From assembly GCA_963576785.1 (NCBI GenBank), contig OY756144.1, positions 496,001 to 560,000 of the forward strand: a stretch of DNA of 64,000 nt, given 5' to 3'. Shown here piece by piece: positions 1 to 11,333 of the stretch (the stretch's first letter is position 1; every line of letters begins with the position of its first letter). The position numbers and the translations under genes are program-made. The notes under the pieces are model-generated. The model searched no databases, was not told where the DNA came from, and saw only the letters and a list, made by a program, of their open reading frames with translations. The stretch is from Chlorophyllum brunneum (Eukaryota; Basidiomycota; Agaricomycetes; Agaricales; Agaricaceae).

Positions 1-143
1 GTTCCCATCATCCTCTTGTGACTCTGCAAACCAGAGTTTCGTGTGTTTTACCGGAGGTAGTCATCCCGGCCTCAGACATAAAGGCGACAGAACGACGACG
101 AAAGCAAGAATAGTTTATTCCCTCTCCTTTTTCGACAGATACC

Positions 144-1863
144 ATGGCACCTATACGAAATGCCCGTGTAATCATGGCGGAATACCCCACTGGTGAGTAT
201 CTGATCATAAGCGCTCATCCTTCCCTGACTTGACCCCACTCTTAGGTTACCCTGAGCCTGGAAAGACGACGGTTTATGACGATTCTCAAACCATTGACAT
301 TAACAATGTCTCCCTTCATGGGGGTTTCATCATGAAGACTTTGGTGTTATCTATCGATCCATATTTCCGTGGGCGTATGCGTCCAGGTGGCAGTGGATAC
401 GGAGTTAGTACTCCCTACTCGACTTGTTTTCACGTCTGCGTCCAGGGCTGACACTATATTGATAGGCTCCCTTTCGTCTCGGAAGACCGTACGTTTCCAC
501 GTATCTGCATTTGAAACGCCATCCTCAGCCATATTTGCAGTATTGAGAGTCTCGGTGTCGCAGTTGTCGTGAGGACAGAATGCGACGAAGTCAAACTCGG
601 GGATCACGTTTATGGATTACTCCGTGAGGACCTTATTTTGGGGGAGTTCACGAAGAAAATTTTGATCTTGTGTTGTCAGAGCATGAAGAATATCATATCA
701 TGCCGGAGCTTGGGCATCTTACCATCCTGGAAGATAAACACGGTCTCCCGTGGTCGGTTTACACTGGTGCGGCTGGAATGCCTGGTAAGCGTTGTGCTCA
801 GCCCAATGTTCTGGGAGTTGGGGGTTAACATTTCATCTCCCAGGTCAAACCGCTTATGTGGGGTGGAAGGAATTTTCGAAGTCAAAACGGGTATGTTGTC
901 TCATTTTCGGTGAACCGCATTTGTGAGCTAACTATTCTGTTAAAGGGCGACGTTGTGTTTGTGACAACTGGTGGAGGTACTCCTTTTAATTACTTTCCTA
1001 GTGGCCCCACTGACCGCACGTTTCTCCAGGTCCAGTCGGCTCGTATGTCCTATACCTAGCTTGAAGTACTTCAGTCCAAAAACGTACTTGATCCACAGCT
1101 TCGTTATTCAATTGGCAAAAGCAGAGGGATTAAAAGTTATCGCCTCTGCCGGATCGGACGAGAAAGTCGCATTTATGAAACAGCTTGGAGCGGACGTGGC
1201 TTTTAATTACAAAACAACGAATACGCGTGATGTCCTGAGCAAGGAAGGCCCGATCGACATGTGAGTTTCCTGTTGCTCACATGACGTCCTTTGAGGCTAA
1301 TTAGTCCATAAGCTTCTGGGATCATGTTGGTGGTGAGATCCTGGAAGCCGCTCTTGACGCTGCTAATACCGGAGCTCGTTTCGTTGTGAGTCTTCTCTTC
1401 TGGAAGCTTGGTTTCATGTGGTCTGATCACGAGCTCACTCAAGGAATGTGGAATGATCAGCGGTACGCCTGAAAGAACATTTCTTCAGTGATTTCTCTCT
1501 CTCATCACTGATGACGTATTTCTCTAGGGTACAACTCCGGCGGAGCACCTGTCAGGGTATGTTTGTTTCTCAGATGTAATGGACTATTCTAACAATGGTG
1601 CTTTCACATCTTAGAATTTGATGCAAATGATCGCGAAGGATATCACGCTTAGGGGGTTCATCGTCGGTCGGCACGCACTCAAATATCGCGACGAGTTCTA
1701 CGCTACAATCCCGGCGAAACTTGCGAGGGGTGATATTAAGTATACAGAGGAGGTAACCCGTGGTTTGGATAAGGTTGGCGACGTGATCCTGGCGGTGCAG
1801 AAGGGAACAAACAAAGCAAAGGCGGTCATCCAAGTCGCAGACGATGAAACCACCCTCTATTGA
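144..1863 (+). CDS. NADP-dependent MDR-family oxidoreductase (alkenal/enone double-bond reductase type), copy 1
   Basis: Zinc-independent medium-chain dehydrogenase/reductase resembling prostaglandin/leukotriene reductases and plant alkenal reductases. By family knowledge these reduce the C=C bond of alpha,beta-unsaturated carbonyls with NADPH in the cytosol. Exons read by splicing begin MAPIRNARVIM at 144, continue at 246-403 (GYPEPGKTTVYDD, DPYFRGRMR), 466-488, and from 541, and end with the exon 1618-1863. The dinucleotide-binding motif GGGPVGS is split by a 13-nt micro-exon (1030-1042). It is followed by QLAKAEGLKVIASAG and FNYKTTNTRDVL, typical of the family. One intron (624-655) would be only 32 nt, but it restores the frame exactly. 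The product is roughly 345 residues, a normal family length. A tandem paralogue lies at 3580-5266. The substrate is unknown; the family assignment is firm. Confidence 0.85.
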
Positions 1864-2060
1864 AGAAAATCGTGTATTTCTATGTATGGGGTTCGGGTTT
1901 TGAGATATATTTGGAGCTCTTCAGTGATAAAAGAGAAGGTCGGGGTCAATGCTTCCGATTAAGAAAATGGCAGATTGTGAATTATGAAGAGCACGCGCTC
2001 TGGCATAAATACCGAACGACTGACCGGAAATAACCTCGTCTATCTCGTTGGGATTTACTA

Positions 2061-3478
2061 CGGTACACGAGAAGTCCATGGATGGTTTTTCACGCGCGTG
2101 TGATTGATCACTTTCGGGTTCGGGTATGGCCGTTTCCTCATATATCGCGTTGAGCCTCTGAGCTATTAGCCCTTGGCGCTATTTCAGGTTGTGTCTACAG
2201 GATTCTTGTGATTGATCTGGTGCCAAACCGCTCAGAAATGGAATTTAGAATCCTTCTGTGAATTTATCACAATAAAAGTATATTTGTACCCATTTGTCTA
2301 TGGCTTCTGATAAGTGACCCCAGAAGTGCCGCCTTCAGCTCCAACAGTCCCTTGCTTGGAAAAGCATATTAAATACGGTATGGGCATGTTGCTAAATGAG
2401 GTACATATTGATGGAAAGGCTTTTGGGATTTAGACCCAAAAGCTTTAACATTTGGTATTATGTATGAAATGCAACAGATTGGTGCACTGAAAAAGAATAG
2501 AAGAAACCCCTACCAAGCAAGGGAATATAGATATTATTTGATAGTAGTGTTCTGCACCATATGCTCAAGGATGTGGTGTGTTTCTTCTAGCTGTAGCTAT
2601 TTGACCATCACAATTTATTTGCAGTTGCTTGTCTATAGTCCTAACAGGCCATAAACAAACAAGTACAAACATACTTTTATTGTGATAAATTGACAAAAAG
2701 ATTCTAAATTCCATTTCTGAGCGGTTTGGCACCAGATAAATCACAAGAATCCTGTAGACACAACCTGAAATAGCGCCAAGGGCTAATAGCTCAGAGGCTC
2801 AACGCGATATATGAGGAAACGGCCATACCCGAACCCGAAAGTGGTCAATCACACGCGCGTGAAAAACTAGTCTCCTAAAGCAGACGCATACGTAGTACGC
2901 CTTAGACCCGAAGGTTTGTTCCGTGATTTTTGCTGGACAGTCAGAGGATCGATTCATCACTTAGCCAATGTTGCCGCGTGATGTGGAACTACGCCGATAT
3001 TCGGCCATCGCTGGCATCCCCAATCAGGACGACGTGTCTCTTGTATGCGTCGACGTTCCCTTCAATTGGAGCAATACGAAGATTTACGAGGTTTTTCCTC
3101 GTACCTGCCAATCTAGGACATACTCTGCTCAGTACCAGTGTATTGTTTTGTTTGGCTCCACGTTTTCCTTCAATGGTAGGCAATGCCTTCACAGATGTCC
3201 TGGTAAGGAGTTTGAAAGGGTGGTCAGCAAGTGAGACAGCATGATACATCCCATCCGTCGGAAACTCTTACGGGACAACATCACGAAGCAACCCCCGCGA
3301 TTCGTTGGTGGTCCAGGAGAAGGCGGCCGCTACGGATTCCGTTTACATGCCAGCGATCGCCGCTCTGACTACTGATAACCGAGGCTCGGCGATGCTCGGC
3401 ATCAGTCCGAACTCATCGGAATGAACCCACTCACCGTCTAGCCTAGTGAAAAACCATCCAAGGACTTCTTGTGTACCG
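2061..3478. mobile_element. TA-flanked transposon-like element with 33-bp terminal inverted repeats (Tc1/mariner-like, non-autonomous)
   Basis: The left terminus (2061-2093) and the reverse complement of the right terminus (3446-3478) match at 31 of 33 positions, starting CGGTACAC. Each end is flanked by a TA dinucleotide (2059-2060 and 3479-3480), the target duplication expected of the Tc1/mariner superfamily. No transposase was recognised inside. The small ORFs around 2930-3244 show no DDE/DDD motif that I can see. The element holds a large foldback at 2085-2867. It lies between the two tandem MDR genes, and its right end is about 100 bp before the start codon of the second. The superfamily assignment rests on the TA duplication and is inference. 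Confidence 0.7.
2085..2867. repeat. Long inverted repeat (foldback), arms about 205-225 bp around a 330-bp spacer
   Basis: The sequence from 2085 to about 2291-2310 reappears as its reverse complement from about 2640-2662 to 2867, with only a few mismatches over the first 200 bases. Both arms start with the nine bases that also end the outer 33-bp terminal repeat. The spacer contains two smaller nested palindromes: an 11-base arm pair at 2349-2359 and 2513-2523, and a 9-base arm hairpin at 2419-2427 and 2435-2443. A transcript would form a very long hairpin. Confidence 0.85.
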
Positions 3479-3503
3479 TACTGAGTAAGCAGTGGAGAGG
3501 GTT

Positions 3504-3510
3504 TATAAAT
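3504..3510 (+). promoter_or_regulatory. TATA box of the second MDR gene
   Basis: TATAAAT lies 70-76 bases before the ATG at 3580 and only 26 bases outside the transposon-like element's right end (3478). The core promoter is thus confined to about 100 bp of non-element DNA. Confidence 0.55.
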
Positions 3511-3579
3511 ACAGTCCAGATCCCAAATGTCTTTCCTTCCGCGAGCTGTCTCACAAACCTCCCTTATCTAACGTCAAAA

Positions 3580-5266
3580 ATGCCTCCTGCGAAAAACGGA
3601 CGTGTTTTGTTTAAGTCAATCCCGAGTGGTGAGTGAAATATAACTACACATTATTTGGATTGGGAAACGCGCACTCACGAGGCTCGTGATAGGTTATCCC
3701 GAACCGGGGAAGACGGTTGTCTATGACGATTCTGAAACTATTGATTTGGACAATGTGAACTTGAAAGGAGGGTTCCTGGTCAAGACGCTTTACTTATCCG
3801 TGGATCCGTACATGAGGGGAAGAATGCGCGATCCCTCAGTCGAGTCTTACCAGGTGAGTAACAACATCCCGACTTGGTACTAAACGCTCATTTCATTATT
3901 ATACGCACTAGCCCGCTTTCATAATCGGAAAGCCGTAAGTATATGCGCTGTATATACCTAGGCGTGCTTCTAACTTGACGCACTAATAGACTGAGTGGCT
4001 ATGGTGTTGGTGTCACCCTGCGCTCCGATTATTCAGGTGTCAAAAAGGGAGACTATATTTATGGACAATTTCGTCAGTTTTTTTTCAATTCAAACAAAAC
4101 ACTTTGAATTAACACGGGAAACTCATGGGCGAGCAGCGCACCAGGAATACACCATTTTCTCTAACTCCGATGATGTGCAAGTCATTGAAAACAAGTATAA
4201 TCTACCTATGTCGGCATTCGTTGGTCCAGCAGGAATGCCAGGTATGATGCGATTTACTTGTTCTTACATGACGACTTAGCATATCCTGGTAGGCAAAACG
4301 GCATACATGGCTTGGAAGAAATATTCTCATGCAAAGAGGGTGCTCTCACTTGTAATTCTTCAAGGGGCTAAACTGAAGATATGTTAGTAGGGTGAAACGG
4401 TTTTTGTTTCTGCCGGTGCAGGTCCGTGTGTAATCATTAATTGCGTGGATGTACTAGTTTATTCACTATCTTCCAAGGACCTGTTGGATCGTGAGCAATT
4501 GCAACCTATAATACGATCCTATTTCGACAGATACTTGCAGTCTCGTCATCCAACTCGCCAAAGCGGAAGGATTGAAGGTCATAGCGTCTGCAGGTTCCGA
4601 AGAGAAGATCCAATTCATGAAAAAAATCGGAGCCGACGTTTTTTTCAATTACAAGACGACCAGTACAACCGAAGTCCTCGAGAAGGAAGGTCCGATCGAC
4701 GTGTGCGTCTACCTTAGTTTGACTCCTATCATTCCGTGCTACCCATCTGTTATAGCTATTGGGACAACGTCGGTGGGGATACTCTATCGGCTGCTCTTGA
4801 AGCCGCAACTGTTGGTGCAAGATTCATTGTACGTCGAAGCAGTGGCTCCGCGATAATTAATTTGACGCTCTCGGTAATAGATTTGTGGCATGATCTCCGG
4901 TATGCTTCTACGATTGAATTGAATGTCAGGGTAACGCTCACCGCCTCGGCAGGCTACAATACCGGAGGCGTCCCTGTTCGGGTATGTTATTGTTTTTCAT
5001 GTCCGCCCTGTCTCTCTGACCAATGGGAATAGAACATGGACAATATTTTTGCCAAATCCCTCACGTTGCAAGGCTTCATTGTTACAAGAATTGAGGGAGA
5101 ATTGAACGAAGAATTCTACGATGTCATACCTAAAGCCCTTGCTGAAGGTAAAATCAAGTGGCGCGAGGAAGTATGGGATGGGCTTGACCAGGTTGGTGAG
5201 ACTATTTTAGCGGTTCAGCAAGGATCGAACAAGGCAAAAGCGGTGGTACGCGTTGCGTCTGGGTAG
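3580..5266 (+). CDS. NADP-dependent MDR-family oxidoreductase (alkenal/enone double-bond reductase type), copy 2
   Basis: Tandem paralogue of the gene at 144-1863 with matching intron positions. It starts MPPAKNGRVLFKS at 3580. Exons give GYPEPGKTVVYDD, DPYMRGRMRDPS, PAFIIGKP, LSGYGVGVTLRSD, GPAGMPG, a 13-nt micro-exon (4478-4490) completing AGPVGS, LVIQLAKAEGLKVIASAG, YWDNVGG, and a last exon at 5036-5266 ending VVRVASG. The AGPVGS motif plus the KYGLKV-like strand marks the NADPH-binding Rossmann fold. No catalytic zinc ligands are apparent, as expected for the PTGR-like branch. All splices keep frame, so the gene looks intact at about 345 residues. It probably reduces reactive enals or enones; the exact substrate cannot be read from sequence. 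Its promoter abuts the transposon-like element. Confidence 0.87.
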
Positions 5267-6119
5267 TCCTCGATAGTATGGTTCTACTTGTGCTTATCGT
5301 TGACTGGTCTCCCCTATTGCGCGGATCTTGTCTTCGTCCTCGGTGTAGGAATACAGGTGTCATTTATGGGTGCATCAATCTGGTAGCATGTCGCTAACAA
5401 CAGACCACGCTCGATGGGTTGAATGAAAGTTCAAATGAAACTCGCGATTGGCCAGGCGCTCGTCATATCTATGAGAGCAGGAACCAGCTGACTTTCACAC
5501 ACACTTCATCTTACTCCGTTTGTACATTGAATCAGAAATCATGGATCCATTTTTAGATCCGGAGACATCAAGCTGATGGTGCTTCGGTTCTTCATGCATC
5601 CTGTCAAAATATCTCCCCCCTTCCACTTCTCGTGAACGTTTGGACTGAATTTACAGCTCCAATCTCACACTCCATGAGACGTGATGAAAGAAGTCTTAAC
5701 AGCCTTCTCCATCTTTCACGGGTTGGAAAGTTGTCCGATTCGGGTTTGTGTCTTTTTAAATCGTTTTTGGGTACTGGAGCCGGATCTGACCGGTGGTATT
5801 GACGCGCTAGACGCCCATGCTGAAGTCGAGCCGAATAAGCAGTTGGATCGGCATGTAGTGGTGAGTGATTGAATGGTAGCAGCTGACTTGCGATCAATCG
5901 TTTGGAGTGGCGGCGTAGTATCTTTGTCTTCCCTGTCATGAGAGTTCTTGGAACTGAAAGTCCGCGTCTATATAACACCTCGAGTTCAGGCACCCCTTAA
6001 CTTGCCCTCTTTTCCCCAAGCCACTTCGTCATCTCCTCTCTCCCCTCTCTCTCATACACATTACCGCCCCTCTGAGAGTCCTTTAATCTCCAAGAACCTG
6101 TTCTCGAGGATTTGAAGTT
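5267..6119. other. Intergenic, MDR copy 2 to DUF2235 copy 1; TATA box near 5969
   Basis: No credible gene was seen. A TATATAA lies at 5969-5975, about 145 bases before the next ATG. A pyrimidine-rich tract (roughly 6005-6060), common in fungal promoters, follows it. A minus-strand ORF at 5604-5993 has no recognisable motif. Confidence 0.5.
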
Positions 6120-8468
6120 ATGGATAATAAAGATGGAAAGGACGCTAATGGGATGATTTTGTCTGTCGACACTGGCGCTGACGGCGGTGCCGCTGATTCA
6201 CATACGCGCTCGCCGACGGGGATATCGTTCGCTCCTTCCGAAACTACTACCGTTGGTGGATCAGCTTTTGTTAATAAAGGAGGTAGTCATCTTGAAGGAT
6301 TACCTGAGACGGCACCATTTCAATCATCAAATGGGGGTGGTACGACAACTGGTTACATACCTAATATTTTTGTGCCGAAGAAACGTCCGCAGGATGGTAG
6401 GACATTGGTGTTGTGTTTTGATGGAACGGGGGATCAGTGAGTTGGGATTTCGCTTTTTCTGTGTTTCGGTCATAAGGCGGGTGATTGATTGATTGATTGC
6501 GGGGATTGTTAGATTTGATGCGGATGTGAGTGATGTACCGTAGATTGGGGGACATGACTGAGTTGCGTTGATTAGAACTCCAATATTGTCGAGATGTTCA
6601 GTATTTTGAGGAAGGATGACCCGGAGAGACAGTTGGTTTATTATCAGGTACGGTTTATCGCTTTCATTATTTGACCATGGAAAAAAATTGATTGTGATGA
6701 CTTCTAGGCTGGAATTGGAACGTATACGGTGCCGCAGATTGCCACTCCGTTTATGGCTAGGCTCTCCAAGGTTGTATTCATCACTATTCGAAATAAAAGT
6801 TTGATTTGTTGATGGTGATTTTTGGAAAATAGACGTTGGACATGATGATTGCTTGGAATCTTGATGCGCACATCATGGGTGTGTAGAGATTTCGTGACGG
6901 TGTTGAAGACGTGTAACTGACTGGGTTGGAAGGCGGATATGAATTCTTGATGCAGAATTGTGGGTTCATTTCGAACACCCCGGTCCGTTCGATATTGAGG
7001 TACATGATTAGACAAAGCAGGAGACAAAATCTGTATTTTTGGTTTCTCCCGTGGTGCTTATACTGCGCGTTGGTGCGTATCTGGAACTACGCGTTAACGA
7101 CTTTTACTGAAGGTGGATTGTAGTCTTGCTGGGATGATTCACAAGGTTGGGCTTTTGCCAACTTGTAATCACCAACAAGTACCTTTTGCATACAAGATGT
7201 ACACTCGCACGGATCCTCTTGGGTGGAAACAATCTAATGCCTTCAAAGCTGCATTCTCCACCCACGTCGATATTGAATTCCTCGGTGTCTGGTATATAAC
7301 ATTTTCATCTACTCGTCTATTGACTTAGAGCTGAATGATTTTCATAGGGATACTGTTAATTCAGTTGGAATCATTCCTCGTCGGTTACCATTCACCACTT
7401 CGAATACTTGCGTTCGAGTATTCCGTCATGCGATTTCGTTGGATGAGAGGAGAGCCAAGTTCAAGCAGAATACTTGGAATCGGCCGCATTATGAAGAACT
7501 TCTTTTGGCGGAGTCTGATCAAGTTCAGGCTGAGAGGAAGAGAGAGGAAGAGGAACATGATGAAGGTGATGATGATGAGCATCACGATGATGAGGATCAT
7601 AAGAAGAAGAAAAAGAAGAAGGGTATGAAGCAGTGGGAGAGGGAGTATAGTGATAATAGCAGACCTACAGATGTTGATGAAGTGAGTAGCCTTTTTCTTT
7701 TCGAGTTTTCGTTTATATGGTTCTAACTGGGTCTTCAGGTTTGGTTTGCAGGTTGTCATACTGGTAAGTCACGACACTAGAAGATACGAAACCAAGTTCT
7801 TACGTTGGGGTTATCAGACATTGGTGGTGGTTCAGGTGTGTTGTCTTTTGTGTGTACTGACGGGATGTGGAGTTGATTTGAATTTAGTAACGAATGGAAT
7901 TCGTCCGAATTTGGCGCGTATACCATTACGATGGATGATTCGTCAAACATTCGCAGAAACTACTGGTATCATGTTCTCCGCTCGAGGTCTTCGCCGTATG
8001 GGATTCGACTTGGATCCAAACACATTTCATCCCATCCTCAACAAACCTCCTCCTCTCCCCCTCCCACCCAACGCTCGCATCCAACACATTCCCCCCGAAG
8101 TCAATCTCACAGTCAAACAACACGTGAAATTAGTAAAAGAACTAGCAGCTGAAGAAATTGACATGTCGGAACGTGAAATTGATTTACGAGATGCGTTGTC
8201 ACCGATTTATGATCAATTGAAGTTGGCGAAATGGTGGTGGATTTTAGAGTTTTTGCCGCTCAGGCATAGGTATCAGAAGGATGATGATTTGTGGATATCG
8301 TATCTTCATTGGAATATGGGGAAGGGGAGACATATTCCGAAGCAGAAGAAGAATGGAGTGAAGGTTCATAGGTCTGTTCAGGTGAGGATGGAGGCTGCGA
8401 AAGCTAGTGGGGAGGAGTATTATCCGAATGCGAATTTGAAGCTTGAGAAGGTGATTTGGGTTGATTGA
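6120..8468 (+). CDS. DUF2235 (Tle1-like alpha/beta-hydrolase) protein, copy 1
   Basis: Uncharacterised alpha/beta-hydrolase-fold protein. The DUF2235 domain is shared with bacterial Tle1 phospholipases, but fungal members lack a known substrate. It starts MDNKDGKDANGM with a Gly/Ser/Thr-rich leader of about 80 residues. The domain follows: TLVLCFDGTGDQFDAD, the nucleophile-elbow motif GFSRGAYTAR (exon from 7012), GMIHKVGLLP, PFAYKMYTR, FLGVWDTVNSVG, and DIGGG after VWFAGCHT. Ser in GFSRG is the presumed nucleophile. An acidic then lysine-rich low-complexity insert (about 7540-7630) interrupts the domain. The last exon (from about 7890) ends in IPKQKKNGVKVHRSVQ. At least nine short introns are needed and all splices keep frame. 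A tandem paralogue follows at 8945. The domain call is firm, the function unknown. Confidence 0.82.
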
Positions 8469-8944
8469 GAGCGGATGGGTGGATATCTCTTGGTTCTATA
8501 TTATTTTACGACATTTTCTTGCTACTGTGTATGTACCACGAAGCTGAAGTCTGATTAGTCAGTTTGACCGGGAATCTGAACTGTCAAAGGACCATTCATC
8601 CTGTCAACGACTCCTGTATTGAATACAACTTACGGATCCGCACCCCACTTTGGATTTGCTCATAAATGCCGCGTGGAGGTCTTGGGGGATGTTTTGTTCT
8701 GGATTCGGGACTATGTTGTGGTTCTGGATAAAGAAGCTGTGGTTTTATTCTCCCGGAGAAGATTCCAACGTTGGTGGGATGGGGATGCAGAGATCCCGAT
8801 TGGCTTGAGTTTGTCGGCTAGCGTGTTCTAAATCTGGCGTGATAATTTTGGCTTTTCAAGGGTCCTCCGCATTCAAGACCTGTCCGGCGGACCAACACCT
8901 CGAGGCTGACCTCGGGTTTGCTACTCAACCACTCCCTGGCGACG
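8469..8944. other. Intergenic between the two DUF2235 genes
   Basis: It holds the 3' flank of copy 1 and the promoter of copy 2. A small open frame at 8619-8831 has no recognisable motif. No repeat or RNA gene was seen. Confidence 0.4.
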
Positions 8945-11141
8945 ATGAACAATCACATTCAAGAGCACACAATCGTCTCAATAACCGACACTGCTATTGA
9001 CCAATCACGCGTAGAGGACAACGAACCACCATCACCAGCCTCAGTGTCACCCTTCACCGGGAGTGTTGTTCAAACTACAAGTCCCAACGCTGCTCACGCC
9101 CCGCATCCAATTCGCGAACAAACACTTGATCCTAGGTCTCTTCCTTTGGTTATTCCTCCGGAACATGACCACAGAACACTTGTGTTGTGTTTTGATGGGA
9201 CGGGAGATCAATTTGATGCGGATAATTCTAATATTGTCCAACTCGTGTCGCTTTTGAAGAAGAATGATAGGACGAAGCAGATGGTTTATTATCAGGTGTG
9301 TCGCTATTCTCTCAAAAAAAATGTGTCGCGCTGTTTGGCTGATTCCGTATTCGAAAAAGGCTGGTATTGGGACGTATACTTCTTCAAAAGCCGTGACACC
9401 CTGGTGGGCAAGCATACAAAAGGTTTTGTTTTATCCTCGCACAAGCGTTTCAATGGCTGACCTTTTCTTCATAGACTTTGGACGAAATGGTCGCTTGGAA
9501 TCTGGATGCTCACGTTATGGGTGGTTATGAATTCCTTATGCAGAACTGTACGACACCACACACAGATACACACTTCCACACCTCACTAACACTGAATATA
9601 TGCTATACTTAGATATCGAAGGAGACAAAATCTGCATTTTTGGATTCTCTCGCGGCGCATATACGGCTCGAAGTCTCGCTGGGATGTTACACAAAATCGG
9701 TCTTCTCCCAGCTCACAATCTCCAACAAATTCCTTTTGCATATAAGATGTATACGCGTGTTGATCATATTGGTTGGGAACAATCGAATGGATTCAAGAAA
9801 GCATTCTGCATCGACGTTACCATTGATTTTCTTGGAGTCTGGTCAGTCAAATAAGGTGTTTATTGAACTTCATAGTGCTTATCGCTTGTTATACCAGGGA
9901 TACTGTCGATTCAGTTGGGATATTCCCAAAAAGACTTCCGTTCACTACATCGAATGTTATTGTTCGTACTTTCAGACACGCCATCTCGCTGGACGAACGT
10001 CGATCCAAATTCAAAGCCAATCTCTGGAATCGACCAACGGCGCAAGAAGCTCAATTAGGCGTTCAAGCAAATCCTTCTTCACAACCTGTACAACCTCCTA
10101 CACCAGCGAGTTCTGTTAGCGAAAAGGGATCATCTACACTCGTTTCTTCTACTTTTTCGAAATTCTCTCCTTATCCGTCTCTTATGAAGAATAGTACTGT
10201 GTTGTCCCACCAGAAGAAGGGAGGGCCACAGAAAAAGGGAAAAAGCGATGGTGGATCGGAAGATGATAAGAGGTTGGATACGATGGAAAAAATGTATTCT
10301 GCTTCGTCTACGCGGAAGGATTCGGAACGTCCGACTGATATCGAAGAAGTTTGGTTCGCAGTACGTCCTACCCATCATCCGTTCTTTCTTAACAAACTGA
10401 ACATTTTATTAGGGTTGTCATTGTGACGTAGGCGGCGGTTCAGTAAGCAACAAAACTCGACATTCCCTCGCACGTATACCTCTTCGTTGGATGGTTCGCG
10501 AATGTTTCAAAGCCAACACCGGAATAATGTTCGAAACCGAATCATTACGCGAAATTGGGCTTGACCCATCAACCTTACACCCTTTGGTTACTCCTCGTCC
10601 ACCTCCGATTGAAATAAACCCCGAACAACACAAGATTTCTAAACCACCTATAGACCCTATTCCGGTTCGTTTACATGCGACTTTGACCAAGAAGAAAAAG
10701 CCTGTGGAGGTGGATAATCAACAACAACAGCCGCATGTTACTGGCGCGCCGGTCATGCCGTTTTTGGGATCGGAAGAGTTGGAAGAATTGAATGATGCGC
10801 TTTCACCTGCGTATGATCAATTGAATCTGGCAAAGGGATGGTGGGTTTTGGAGATTTTGCCGATACAGTTGAGGTATCAGAGAGGTGATAATGAATGGGT
10901 AACGCGTTTCGGGTACGTTCCCTACCCTACGTTACTCTTTATAAGGATACTTACTATTCACTGTGATGATAGGTCAAATTTTGCTCGGCCACGTTTTATA
11001 CCGAAGCAGATTAAGAATGGAGTCAAGGTTCATAGAAGTGTGAAGATGCGTATGGACGCGCAGTATGAGGATGAGAAGAAGAGAGGGAAGAGGTATAGAC
11101 CTCAAGCGCATTTACGCGTTGAGCCTACTTGGATTGATTAA
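8945..11141 (+). CDS. DUF2235 (Tle1-like alpha/beta-hydrolase) protein, copy 2
   Basis: Tandem paralogue of the gene at 6120-8468. The ATG at 8945 (MNNHIQEHTIVS) was preferred over an upstream in-frame TTG. Exon 1 runs to 9294 and holds TLVLCFDGTGDQFDADNSN. Later exons give AGIGTYTSSKAV, AWNLDAHVMGGYEFLMQN, the nucleophile motif GFSRGAYTARSLAGM, PFAYKMYTRVD, FLGVWDTVDSVG, VWFAGCH and DVGGGS, and a C-terminal region ending RPQAHLRVEPTWID. Between DERRSKFK and VWFA there is a Ser/Pro/Lys-rich insert (about 10060-10330), unlike the acidic/Lys insert of copy 1, so this loop evolves freely. The family's Ser nucleophile and Asp-containing FDGTGD and D(I/V)GGG motifs are all present. It probably encodes a cytosolic hydrolase; the substrate is unknown. 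Confidence 0.82.
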
Positions 11142-11333
11142 TGATACTACCACTTTCTTTTATAATCGCGTATACCTATTATCTTTTTTGGTTTGTTCAT
11201 TGCATTATAGCATTATTTCAGTTTTTGTGGATTGTAGGACGTTGAGTGAATAAGTTCGATAAAACTGCAAGTGAAAATTGAAACAAGTACAATAACTCTA
11301 TATCACATTCCACACCATCTAAGCCCGAAATCA

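Noticed and set aside
2930..3249. Overlapping open frames inside the TA-flanked element as a transposase remnant
   Set aside because: No DDE/DDD-like spacing, helix-turn-helix or other transposase motif could be read in any frame.
5604..5993. 129-codon minus-strand open frame
   Set aside because: Arg/Leu/Ser-rich composition without motif, over the promoter region of the DUF2235 gene; no paralogue or splicing support.
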